Assembly: GCA_018061805.1 (NCBI GenBank)
Contig: JAGOTL010000008.1
Location: forward strand, 1 to 35,412
Source of the DNA: Candidatus Babeliales bacterium
GTDB lineage: Bacteria > Babelota > Babeliae > Babelales > Chromulinivoraceae
Direction of reading: 5' to 3'
DNA: 35,412 nt
Part shown: one piece after another, positions 14,635 to 23,046 of the stretch
Position numbering within the stretch: position 1 is the first letter of the stretch
Layout of the letters: each line of letters opens with the position of its first letter
The notes under the pieces: model-generated
The model's database searches: none
Seen by the model: only the letters and a program-made list of their open reading frames with translations
What the model was told of the DNA's origin: nothing
Translations under genes and position numbers: made by a program

Positions 14635-16164
14635 ATGATTAAAAAGATCAAAAATGTGTTATTTTTAACCATAACAGCACTATCATGCTTATCGCTTTTT
14701 TCAGCTGATTTCCCTTCGGCAAAACAAACATTTCAACAATTAAACCAAGATCCAAACAACCCTCTTGTTCTTAGTTTTGGGGTATCAGTCTCACAAATTA
14801 AAGAATCCAACAACACCTGTAACGTTCGATCAATTGCACAAAAACTCTATAAAATCGCTTGTAAACAATCAAACCCTGCTTCATGGCTCACACATCCGGA
14901 CCGAATTGAATATTTCTTAAGCTCACTACCAAAAATTCACTGTCAAACGTGTCAAAAGGATATAGATCCTTCCAAGCTAGATCCTATCAAAGATAAATGT
15001 ATCATTGATGCTTTAGCTGCAAACGCTACTGATTATAGATGTTTTCAATCACTCACATTATCAAAATGTCCAATATGCCATAATTCTAACATCGCACAAA
15101 CTACAGCTCAACAAACACAACAATGGAACAATCAGCGAGATGTTTTAATAAAACAAATCGAATATCTCAACGTTCATAAACAACCTGGGTGCTTACAAGG
15201 TCTACCCAACTATCGAATTTCCATAGAATTATGTGACATTTTAAAAGATAACAGTATCGAAATCGATACAAAAAAATTAGAGGATCTCTCTAGATGGTTG
15301 CACAGCATGGGTAACCCACTTCTTTTTGTACACCATTATGCCAACCCTGATACAAAACCCCATTTATTTCAAAACGAAGAAGATAGTAATTGGTTCGCAC
15401 ATTGCTGCGCAGAAATTGTGAAACATAATCCTCAAATCACACACGTCTGTCCAATTAGTCAACCTATAGCTTTTTGTATGCGCGTAAAGCGAGCTACGTT
15501 ACCCCCTTTTGATTACGAAATATCACAAGCAGAGTTTATCAAAAACATTGTTCAAGCACATGTAAAATCATATGACGCTATCAAAGCAATTAACCCAAAC
15601 GTACAAGTACTTGCATGTCACCAATACAAACCTTTCTTGCCTAAACATAATGCGATAATGCCGCAATATTATATGGAGCACATGGTATGCCAAATAGCAG
15701 ATACGATGTTTAACCAAGCGTTTATTAAAGCATTTAAGCAATACCAAGATAAATTTGACGGTCTTGCCCTAAGCGTTTATCCACCAATATATTTTAATCT
15801 ATGGAAACCTGAAGGCAGCAACATTAGTGGTACAAACGATGCCCAAAACTCTTTGAAATGTATCACAAAAATGCATGAGGCTTTTCCTGACAAAAAAATA
15901 ATCGTAGCAGAAACTGGCTGTAATCACCCTGATGAAAACGTACAAAAAAAACATCTGGACATGCTACTATCTATTGCTTTACAAGCACGAAAATTAGGTA
16001 TAGACCTAAGCGGTATTTATCTATGGGGACACTTCGATGAAGGATATTCTGAGTGGAACACCAAACCAAACAGTTCTCATTTTGGACTTTTTAAATCACT
16101 TGATAACGTAGACGATATCAAACCCCTTGGTCAATACGTTAAAGATATTATTAATCAAAAATAA
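14635..16164 (+). CDS. exported GH1-like (TIM-barrel glycosidase) protein with altered acid/base site
   Basis: 509 residues, signal peptide MIKKIKNVLFLTITALSCLSLFS. The C-terminal two thirds follow the order of glycoside hydrolase family 1: LHSMGNPLLFVHHYANP (222-238), a SNWFAHCCAEIV helix (251-262), then CPISQP (272-277) where the family has TFNEP, VAETG (424-428) for the nucleophile motif ITENG (E426), and YLWGHFDEGYSEW (462-474) with FGLF for the WSLLDNFEW...FGL end. The acid/base Glu is thus Gln276, as in plant myrosinases, so activity is uncertain; a binding or host-directed role is possible. Before the barrel lies a six-Cys segment (C103, C106, C122, C136, C145, C148), possibly a zinc knuckle. 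Ribosome binding site AAGGGG. The family call rests on motif order, not on a search. Confidence 0.6.
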   Translation: MIKKIKNVLFLTITALSCLSLFSADFPSAKQTFQQLNQDPNNPLVLSFGVSVSQIKESNNTCNVRSIAQKLYKIACKQSNPASWLTHPDRIEYFLSSLPKIHCQTCQKDIDPSKLDPIKDKCIIDALAANATDYRCFQSLTLSKCPICHNSNIAQTTAQQTQQWNNQRDVLIKQIEYLNVHKQPGCLQGLPNYRISIELCDILKDNSIEIDTKKLEDLSRWLHSMGNPLLFVHHYANPDTKPHLFQNEEDSNWFAHCCAEIVKHNPQITHVCPISQPIAFCMRVKRATLPPFDYEISQAEFIKNIVQAHVKSYDAIKAINPNVQVLACHQYKPFLPKHNAIMPQYYMEHMVCQIADTMFNQAFIKAFKQYQDKFDGLALSVYPPIYFNLWKPEGSNISGTNDAQNSLKCITKMHEAFPDKKIIVAETGCNHPDENVQKKHLDMLLSIALQARKLGIDLSGIYLWGHFDEGYSEWNTKPNSSHFGLFKSLDNVDDIKPLGQYVKDIINQK

Positions 16165-16255
16165 CCACTCTCGGCCCATACAAAAACTGTACAAAATAAT
16201 GAGTTGTCGTATACTCACATTGATTATAACAATCTAAAACAACGATCTAAAGCTC

Positions 16256-17359
16256 ATGCTCAACAAACGCTATTTATGTTACTTTGACTGGATTAGTTTA
16301 GGTATTGTCATACTTCTTTCACTCACCAGTCTATGTTTTGTTTTCAGTACCACCTGCAAAGATGGTATGATGTCGCTTTATTTCAAAAAACAATTATTTG
16401 GTATCATCAGCGGTATTGTTATTTATTTTGTTTGCAGCTTTATAGATTATCAAACAATCTGCCGAACAGGATACTGGCTCTACTGGTGCACTATTGCACT
16501 ACTTATGTTTACCTTGATCAAAGGTTCTGTCGGAATGGGTGCCCAACGTTGGGTAAATTTAGGTTTTATAAAATTTCAATCATCTGATTTGGCAAAATTA
16601 TTTTTTCCCATGTTCATTACCTACTATTTTTTACACGATACGCATCAAACAGAACCAAAACCTATCACCTACGGACTCCCTCTTGCGATCATACTTTTTA
16701 GTTTTCTTTTGATTTTAAAACAACCAGATTTAGGGACAGGACTTGTTGTTCTCATATCAGGTTGCGGTATGTTATGGTTTATGGGTCTGCCAACGCGATT
16801 CTTTGTATATTCTGGACTATTTTTCCTTATTACAACACCAATCTCTTGGCAAATACTCAAACCATATCAAAAGAAAAGAATCTTAGTATTTATGGGCCAA
16901 GGTGAACGCAACAAGGAACGATATCAAATAGAACAATCTAAAATTGCCGTAGGATCTGGCGGATTACAAGGTAAAGGTATCGGACAAGGTACGCAAAACA
17001 AATTATCATTCCTACCTGAAAGCAGAACTGATTTTATTTTTTCAGTGATCTGCGAAGAAGTTGGATTTACAGGCGCTATGCTCATCATTTTTTTATACAT
17101 CATTCTTTTTTTACAAATATTGCGCCTTATTGGCACAATATCATCTGTGTTTTCACAACTCATGTGCCTCGGTCTTTTAATGCCTATACTTCTTTCGACC
17201 ATGATTAATATTGGAATGGTTTTAGATCTACTTCCCGTTGTTGGAATACCACTACCATTTATGAGTTATGGCATCACCCATATCTGGACCGGCTTTGCAA
17301 GCTTAGGTTGCATCAACAGCGTTACATGTCAACGCTATGCACAAGATTTGACAACATAA
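16256..17359 (+). CDS. rodA: SEDS-family peptidoglycan glycosyltransferase, RodA type
   Basis: An integral membrane enzyme that polymerises lipid II during elongation together with a class B penicillin-binding protein. 367 residues, about ten membrane segments. Family motifs: GAQRWVNLGFIKFQSSDLAK (95-114), LKQPDLGTGLV (154-164), IAVGSGGLQGKGIGQGTQ (230-247) and FLPESRTDFIFSV (252-264), with the conserved Asp259 expected to be catalytic. LPVVGIPLPFMSYG (326-339) comes near the end. The layout resembles RodA more than FtsW. Odd: the usual SYGGS is SYGITH here. Ribosome binding is weak (AAAG). TATACT at 16210-16215 may be the -10. No penicillin-binding protein gene lies beside it. Its presence implies a peptidoglycan wall or at least its remnants. 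Confidence 0.93.
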   Translation: MLNKRYLCYFDWISLGIVILLSLTSLCFVFSTTCKDGMMSLYFKKQLFGIISGIVIYFVCSFIDYQTICRTGYWLYWCTIALLMFTLIKGSVGMGAQRWVNLGFIKFQSSDLAKLFFPMFITYYFLHDTHQTEPKPITYGLPLAIILFSFLLILKQPDLGTGLVVLISGCGMLWFMGLPTRFFVYSGLFFLITTPISWQILKPYQKKRILVFMGQGERNKERYQIEQSKIAVGSGGLQGKGIGQGTQNKLSFLPESRTDFIFSVICEEVGFTGAMLIIFLYIILFLQILRLIGTISSVFSQLMCLGLLMPILLSTMINIGMVLDLLPVVGIPLPFMSYGITHIWTGFASLGCINSVTCQRYAQDLTT

Positions 17360-17390
17360 ACTTGATCTTATATATCAATAAATCTACAAT
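17348..17390 (+). promoter_or_regulatory. two overlapping promoter candidates upstream of the 17429 - ruvB unit
   Basis: A perfect TTGACA (17348-17353, in the last codons of rodA) with a 17-base spacer to TATATC (17371-17376); and TTGATC (17362-17367) with a 17-base spacer to TACAAT (17385-17390). Either could drive the small membrane protein and ruvB. Confidence 0.4.
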
Positions 17391-17428
17391 AAAAATATTG
17401 CATACTATTTCATTACAAAGGCTTTATC

Positions 17429-17857
17429 ATGTTAAAAAAATATATTTTCATGTCACTTGTTGTAATAAGTTCAACCGTAACAGCTAACGACGACTATGAT
17501 CTACGTGATTATGTAGAAATAGCAGCAATCACAGCTCGTTGCGCTAAAGATATTCTTGCATCAATTCATTTAGCAAAAAATTTAACCGCTGAAGATATGC
17601 AAAACGCTATAGTATCAAGCAACGAAATATTTTGGGATATTATAGTTCCAGTATCTGTTGCTGCATATGCAACATCAAAATGCAACGTAGGTTCAAATAC
17701 ACCAACTCGAGTTACTGCAAAAACAGTTACTGCAATATCAACAGGCCTTATCGCCTATATTCTTGCTACATTACCAAAATCTGCAATCAAAGCTCTGGTT
17801 TTAAAATCAATGAACATTAGAAAATCATTAGAATTTAACACCGCTGAGCATGAATAA
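17429..17857 (+). CDS. small exported/membrane protein overlapping ruvB, unknown
   Basis: Not recognised. 142 residues. Signal peptide MLKKYIFMSLVVISSTVTA, then a soluble stretch (about 20-65) and two moderately hydrophobic segments (about 68-82, IIVPVSVAAYATS, and 101-117, AISTGLIAYILATLP), ending in a polar tail. AAAGG lies 7 bases before the ATG. Its stop codon overlaps the ruvB start by 8 bases, so ruvB translation is probably coupled to it. The link with ruvB is positional; nothing in the protein suggests a role in recombination. Confidence 0.75.
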   Translation: MLKKYIFMSLVVISSTVTANDDYDLRDYVEIAAITARCAKDILASIHLAKNLTAEDMQNAIVSSNEIFWDIIVPVSVAAYATSKCNVGSNTPTRVTAKTVTAISTGLIAYILATLPKSAIKALVLKSMNIRKSLEFNTAEHE

Positions 17858-18875
17858 ATATTCAGAACAAACACCCGTAGATTTTATTACGCCCACCGTA
17901 GATATTGAACAACAATATGATTTTGTACCACAAAACTTTGATGACTACATAGGTCAAAATTCATTAAAAGAAAAACTTCAGATCTACGTACAAGCGTGTA
18001 AATCTCGCAGCGAAGCGCTTGATCACATGTTGCTTTTCGGACCACCTGGTCTTGGTAAAACAACGCTGTGTCAAATCATGGCTCACATGATGAATGTTAC
18101 AATAAAAATATGTAGTGGTCCCATGCTTGAACGCACCGGTGATTTGGTTGCTATTTTATCTGGCTTAAACAAGCATGATATTTTATTTATTGATGAAATC
18201 CATCGAACACCTAGTCATGTCGAAGAAGTTTTGTATTCAGCTATGGAACAATTCAAAGTCGATGTCATCATCGGACAAGGACCAGGTGCTCGTACAGTTA
18301 GCCTACCTTTGCAACCATTTACGCTTATTGGTGCTACGACACAAAGTGGTTCTATTTCTGCTCCACTGCGAAGCAGATTTGGCATCATAGAAGCGCTCGA
18401 TTTTTATACGATCGAAGAACTCAGTCTTGTAATTATACAAAACGCACAACACCTGCAACTAACTATGCATCCAGATGCTGCACGGTTAATAGCGCAAAGA
18501 TCACGAGGCACTCCTCGTATTGCTAAAAAATTACTCCGCAGAGTTCGCGATTTTGCACAGGTTAAAAATAACAATATCGCAACTGAGGAGTTGGTAACAT
18601 ACACCATGCAAACACTGGGAATCGATGAACATGGGTTAACAAGCATTGATCACCTTATCTTAAAAAAAATACTAATTGATTATCAAGGTGGCCCTGTGGG
18701 ACTTGAAACAATTGCTGCTATCACAGGCCAAGATAGAGAAACTATTGAAACAGTCTATGAACCATATTTACTGCGCGAAGGCTTTCTGGAAAAAACATCA
18801 AAAGGCAGACAAATATCACATCATAAAATGCGATATTTACAGCATAAATTTTTAGGACAAAGCAGTATTTTATAA
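17850..18875 (+). CDS. ruvB: Holliday junction branch-migration helicase RuvB
   Basis: A hexameric AAA+ motor that drives Holliday junction migration with RuvA. 341 residues, normal length. Seen: Walker A GPPGLGKT (64-71), Walker B DILFIDE (110-116), sensor 1 in IGATTQSG (160-167), arginine finger in PLRSRFG (R174), sensor 2 in RGTPRIA (R223), and the C-terminal winged helix with GGPVGLETIAAITGQD (280-295). The usual C-terminal RTPRGR is replaced by KTSKGRQISHHK, a mild divergence. The ATG at 17850 overlaps the stop of the preceding small gene; there is no strong ribosome binding site. ruvA and ruvC are not in the window. yebC and yicC follow on the same strand, an arrangement often seen near ruv genes. 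Confidence 0.97.
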   Translation: MNKYSEQTPVDFITPTVDIEQQYDFVPQNFDDYIGQNSLKEKLQIYVQACKSRSEALDHMLLFGPPGLGKTTLCQIMAHMMNVTIKICSGPMLERTGDLVAILSGLNKHDILFIDEIHRTPSHVEEVLYSAMEQFKVDVIIGQGPGARTVSLPLQPFTLIGATTQSGSISAPLRSRFGIIEALDFYTIEELSLVIIQNAQHLQLTMHPDAARLIAQRSRGTPRIAKKLLRRVRDFAQVKNNNIATEELVTYTMQTLGIDEHGLTSIDHLILKKILIDYQGGPVGLETIAAITGQDRETIETVYEPYLLREGFLEKTSKGRQISHHKMRYLQHKFLGQSSIL

Positions 18876-18982
18876 AAACAGATCACAACATGTTGCATCG
18901 ATATCGACAAAAACGTTAAAAATAGATACTATTTAAAAAACTATCATCTTGAAAAATTGTTATAAATCAGGAGTTATTTCCC

Positions 18983-19699
18983 ATGGCAGGACATTCCAAG
19001 TGGGCCAATATCAAGCACAAAAAAGCAAAAGAAGATGCAAAACGCGGTAAAGAATTTACAAAAATTGTCCGCGAAATAACTATTGCTGCAAAAAGTGGTG
19101 GTGATCCTGCTGGTAACCCTCGCTTACGGCACCTGATTGATAAAGCAAAAGATTTGAACATGCCACAAGATAACATTGTACGCGCTATCAAAAAAGGTAC
19201 CGGTGAACTTCCTGGTGTCAGCTATGAAGCTATCACCTATGAAGGACACGGTCCTAACGGTACTGCAATCTTGATTGAAACATTAACTGATAATAAAAAT
19301 CGTGTTGTAGCTGACTTACGTGCTATTTTTACACGTAACAATGGTCACCTAGGCGAAACTGGCGCAGTAAACTGGATGTTTGAAAAGTTAGGTATTGTTC
19401 GTGCACAAAACTCACAAAACATCACCGAAGATCAACTATTTGAACACTTAATCGATTTTGATATCAAAGATATCTCAATAACTGACAATATCATTACGAT
19501 CAGTATGCCTGTTGCAAGCTTGCACGAAGTCACAGAAGCTGTAAAAAAAATGAACTTGAAAATTGATGAGTCACAAATAGAATGGGTTGCAAAAAACCTG
19601 ATCGAACTCGACTCGGAATCAGAAGAAAAAGCATTTCAGCTTCTTGAAAAAATAGAAGAATATGATGACGTTCAAAATGTCTACACCAATATTGGATAA
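18983..19699 (+). CDS. yebC: YebC/PmpR/TACO1-family protein
   Basis: 238 residues, normal length. The N-terminus MAGHSKWANIKHKKAKEDA is the family hallmark. Others are GGDPAGNPRLRHLIDKAKDL (39-58), MPQDNIVRAIKKGTGE (60-75), YEGHGPNGTAILIETLTDN and ENKNR-like DNKNRVVADLR near 106, and the FTRNNGHLGETGAVNWMFE segment near 117-135. The family was named a DNA-binding regulator in some bacteria; newer work links it, as TACO1 in mitochondria, to translation of difficult (proline-rich) stretches. It acts in the cytoplasm. Ribosome binding site AGGAG, 8 bases before the ATG. yicC follows 15 bases after the stop. Confidence 0.96.
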   Translation: MAGHSKWANIKHKKAKEDAKRGKEFTKIVREITIAAKSGGDPAGNPRLRHLIDKAKDLNMPQDNIVRAIKKGTGELPGVSYEAITYEGHGPNGTAILIETLTDNKNRVVADLRAIFTRNNGHLGETGAVNWMFEKLGIVRAQNSQNITEDQLFEHLIDFDIKDISITDNIITISMPVASLHEVTEAVKKMNLKIDESQIEWVAKNLIELDSESEEKAFQLLEKIEEYDDVQNVYTNIG

Positions 19700-19714
19700 A
19701 AAATAGGTACCTGT

Positions 19715-20626
19715 ATGACCCAAAGTATGACCGGTTTTGCATCATCAACTGCAGAAATAACGATATCAAAAACAGAAAAAATATCTTTGTCGTTAAATTT
19801 AAAAACATTAAATTCTCGTTATTTTGAAGTAACATGCAAATTACCTTATTTGCTTACTAATCTTGAAGTAGCACTTCAGCGCACTCTCAAGAAAAAATTA
19901 GATCGCGGTCATGTGTATCTGGTCATTAAAATTCAACAAAACGATACTTCACATGCCATTATTCCAGCTGTTAAAACAATACAAGAATATGTTAAAGCAA
20001 TTCAAATCATCAAAAAAGAATGCGGCATCAAAGAAGAAATAAGTTTATCAACGCTGCTGCAATTACCAAATATTTTGCAAATCGAAGATGATATTTTAAA
20101 TAGCGGCACAGAAGAAAAAATAGTTGAAGCTGTTAATCATATTGCTGACCAATTAATCAAAACAAGATTAACAGAAGGGCTCCATTTAGAACAAGATATT
20201 ATTAAACAAACAAACTCTATCTTAGCTCATCTCAAAAATATTCAAAAAAGTTCTACCAAAGTTTGCACCAAACGCAAAAAAGATTTAGAAACTGTCTTGA
20301 AAAAACTCGATAAATACGATGCAACTGATACATCTGTAGATAAAATGGTTCTGGAACAGCAAAAAAACACATTGCTTGCTGAACTTGAAAAAATGGATAT
20401 CAACGAAGAAATTGTACGTACAACGTCGCACATTCAAAGCATTCATGCGCTTTTTAAAGATAAAAATCTGAACAAAGGCAAAAAGCTTGATTTTACACTG
20501 CAAGAAATCAATCGTGAAATCAATACGATTGCTTCTAAATGCTGTGATAGTACCATCAGTTCTTTAACTATTGATGTTAAAACAGATATAGAAAAAGCTC
20601 GAGAACAAGCTCAAAACATTGTATAA
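19715..20626 (+). CDS. yicC: YicC-family endoribonuclease
   Basis: 303 residues, close to the family norm. The N-terminus MTQSMTGFA is the family signature; KTLNSRYFEV follows (28-37). The C-terminal domain ends with LQEINREINTIASKCCD (about 264-280) and IDVKTDIEKAREQAQNI, matching the highly conserved end of YicC. Members cleave RNA in vitro and affect small-RNA turnover in E. coli. The middle is a long helical region. The start lies 15 bases after yebC with a weak AGG site, so the two genes are probably one transcript. After the stop an imperfect hairpin (ATTGT-CCG-ACAAT, about 20632-20646) is too weak for me to call a terminator. Confidence 0.95.
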   Translation: MTQSMTGFASSTAEITISKTEKISLSLNLKTLNSRYFEVTCKLPYLLTNLEVALQRTLKKKLDRGHVYLVIKIQQNDTSHAIIPAVKTIQEYVKAIQIIKKECGIKEEISLSTLLQLPNILQIEDDILNSGTEEKIVEAVNHIADQLIKTRLTEGLHLEQDIIKQTNSILAHLKNIQKSSTKVCTKRKKDLETVLKKLDKYDATDTSVDKMVLEQQKNTLLAELEKMDINEEIVRTTSHIQSIHALFKDKNLNKGKKLDFTLQEINREINTIASKCCDSTISSLTIDVKTDIEKAREQAQNIV

Positions 20627-20648
20627 AAAAGCTATTGTCCGACAATGC

Positions 20649-20678
20649 TTGTGTTACCAATAAATCATAAAGTATACT
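20649..20678 (+). promoter_or_regulatory. candidate promoter of the first RPLAY-family gene
   Basis: TTGTGT (20649-20654), an 18-base spacer and TATACT (20673-20678), 38 bases before the start of the gene at 20717. Confidence 0.35.
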
Positions 20679-20716
20679 TTGTATAAATCACGATAACTTA
20701 GTGTGGGGTTTTTATT

Positions 20717-22954
20717 ATGCAAAAGTATGTTGTATATATTTTCTTGTTATGTATCGCTTCAAACAATCATATACAAGCATCTCGCGCTAAGCCTAAAGAT
20801 ATACAAAATGAAATCATAGAAATGTTAAATCATTCTTCAAGTACAGAAAGCAGTCTTAATGTTTTGGATAAAATAGCTGCATACTATACTTTTTTATTAC
20901 TCAAAGCACATCCCGACAACCTTGCCATCATTAAACAAAGGATGGATAGCTTTTTACCTCAATCATATCATTCAGACATATTAGACCTTCACACATACAA
21001 AAAAAGACGTGATGATTTTTTTAATGTTACATTACCTAATTTATTACAACAAAAAAACAATTTAAAACCCGACATTATGTATTCTATTGAACAATCTGTA
21101 AAAACACGCGCTTTAAAAACTCAAAATTTTTTAAACTTACCTGAAAACCGTGCGCTTAAACTACCAAATTTTTTGCCAGATCGTACAGAATCTCGACCAC
21201 TTGCATATAATGAGTATATCTTTTTACCATCTACCCCAACCACTACGGCTCCAAAGACATCTCAAAACAGTCGTGGGATGGCTCAAAACGCTATCATGCA
21301 GCAAGAAATAGAAGCTGCTATAACAAACTCTAAACAAGGTTTTGATACACTCGAACAAATAGCTACTTATTTAGCATTTGTTGAACACGCAAAACATCCT
21401 AATAAAGGGGTTGATCAAATCATACAATCAGTAAATTCAAAAATGTCTAATAAATATCTTGCTCGGGAACAATATAATACGGTAATCAAAAATGTTTTTG
21501 AAGTTTTAACAACACAACATATAACTTTATTTTCAAAGCATGGTCTAGAATTATACATCAAAGATTTTATGTCTCAATATACATACCCAAATAATAGTGA
21601 TCAAACTCCGATTATAGCTTCATGGCCTGAATATTTTCCAAGCCCTAACCTAACAGATCAAGACCGTTTACTGCAACAACAGATCAAAACTGTTTTAAAT
21701 AATGAAAAAACAACAAAAGCTAAAAAACAACTTTTAACAAAAATAATGACCTATTTAGCGTTACTTGAGCTACAACAAAATCCTCATTTAGATATTGCAT
21801 CAATTATTGAATCCATTGATCGAAAAATACCAAGCGAACATCAAGAAAATGAAACCTATACAAAGATACTATTAAGTATACAACAAGATATCCCTACAAT
21901 GAATTATAAAGCTGCTGTAGAAGATGCAGTAAAAATGTGTATGAAAAAAAATCTGAAGAATATACAAGGTTTTGAAACAAACCCTACAGATCAAGAAACA
22001 GTCCTAACTTCACCTACAAGACATTTTTATTACCCGATGCTACTGCTTGAAAATGTGCCGGTTCAAACAACAAACGAAGAACTTACCGCTTTCTTTAAGC
22101 CTTATGGCATACCAACCCAAATCCAAAATATTTCAGAAAATTATAAAGACCTTACTAAAAAAATCTTAATAACATTTTACAATGATGATGCGTTACACAA
22201 AATCAAAATAAAATTTTTAAAGCCAAATACTCAAAATAGTGTAGAAATTCCAATTTCCCATGCAATGCTTGCCAAAACCCAAAATGCTGAATTTATAACA
22301 ATCAGCGAAAAACCTATTCAAACAACCAAAGACAAAACAAAAAAACCTGATAAATCTCAACAGTTTATAACACCAATCATCGGTACATTCGTAACTCAAA
22401 ATGAAATACAACAATTTCAAAACCCTAAAAAAACACTGGTTTCTTTGCAACCAAAGGCATTTAGAAGTGGTACATCACGCCCAATCAAAAGACCGTTATT
22501 TGAGCAAGATACAGCCCTATTAGATGAAATATTTAACACTGTTGTCAAAAAACAATTAGAAAAAGAACAAGAAAATGCTAATCCTGCTTTCTTTTTTAGA
22601 CTCATAAAAGAACAATTTTTTAATACAGCAAAACAATTATACCCTGACATCAACCAAGAAGATCTAGAAAAAATTGAAAGCATTACCATACAACCAATAG
22701 AACACAAATTCATTCAGTCTTTTGAACAAAAAATTAATACAACTATGATCAATCTGGTTGATACAGCCTTACAAACAGCCGACCTGAGCAAAATTAAATC
22801 TGATATATTTACACACAATGTTTTAAATAAAATCCAAAGTCAGTATGCTCCATTAACAAATGAACAAATAACTGCTTTGCACTCCCAAATACAAACCAAA
22901 ATCCGATTTAAAAAATTAACGGGCTCACCCAAAAGTTTACCTAAAACATTATAA
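20717..22954 (+). CDS. large exported protein, RPLAY-repeat/RRM-like family, member 1
   Basis: Not a known family. 745 residues, signal peptide MQKYVVYIFLLCIASNNHIQA. Three helical repeat units: 27-172 (DIQNEIIEML...IAAYYTFLLLKAHP...RPLAY at 160-164), about 194-310 (IATYLAFVEHAKHP) and about 318-430 (IMTYLALLELQQNP); the last two lack RPLAY. Residues 437-530 resemble an RRM fold: strand MLLLENVP, helix TTNEELTAFFKPYG, strand KKILITFYNDD. The aromatic residues normally used for RNA contact in the last strand are Ile. GTFV-QNEIQQ (556-566) matches member 2 (GTFVAFNELQQ). The C-terminus (592-735) is helical and unlike the other two. Ribosome binding site GGGG. Paralogues are at 23047 and 26091. 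Possibly a secreted factor for a host; function unknown. Confidence 0.8.
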   Translation: MQKYVVYIFLLCIASNNHIQASRAKPKDIQNEIIEMLNHSSSTESSLNVLDKIAAYYTFLLLKAHPDNLAIIKQRMDSFLPQSYHSDILDLHTYKKRRDDFFNVTLPNLLQQKNNLKPDIMYSIEQSVKTRALKTQNFLNLPENRALKLPNFLPDRTESRPLAYNEYIFLPSTPTTTAPKTSQNSRGMAQNAIMQQEIEAAITNSKQGFDTLEQIATYLAFVEHAKHPNKGVDQIIQSVNSKMSNKYLAREQYNTVIKNVFEVLTTQHITLFSKHGLELYIKDFMSQYTYPNNSDQTPIIASWPEYFPSPNLTDQDRLLQQQIKTVLNNEKTTKAKKQLLTKIMTYLALLELQQNPHLDIASIIESIDRKIPSEHQENETYTKILLSIQQDIPTMNYKAAVEDAVKMCMKKNLKNIQGFETNPTDQETVLTSPTRHFYYPMLLLENVPVQTTNEELTAFFKPYGIPTQIQNISENYKDLTKKILITFYNDDALHKIKIKFLKPNTQNSVEIPISHAMLAKTQNAEFITISEKPIQTTKDKTKKPDKSQQFITPIIGTFVTQNEIQQFQNPKKTLVSLQPKAFRSGTSRPIKRPLFEQDTALLDEIFNTVVKKQLEKEQENANPAFFFRLIKEQFFNTAKQLYPDINQEDLEKIESITIQPIEHKFIQSFEQKINTTMINLVDTALQTADLSKIKSDIFTHNVLNKIQSQYAPLTNEQITALHSQIQTKIRFKKLTGSPKSLPKTL

Positions 22955-22988
22955 ATCCAAAGCAAACAGGTTCAATGGTCATCAAATA

Positions 22989-23017
22989 TTGCTTTAAATA
23001 CAAACTGCTTTTATACT
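22989..23017 (+). promoter_or_regulatory. candidate promoter of the second RPLAY-family gene
   Basis: TTGCTT (22989-22994), a 17-base spacer and TATACT (23012-23017), 29 bases before the start at 23047. Its own promoter suggests that this gene is not simply co-transcribed with the paralogue upstream. Confidence 0.4.
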
Positions 23018-23046
23018 AATATATTATATAAGCCATAGGGGGTTTT

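Noticed and set aside
20632-20655. Hairpin after yicC as a terminator
   Set aside because: Only a 5-bp core stem with mismatches and no T run.
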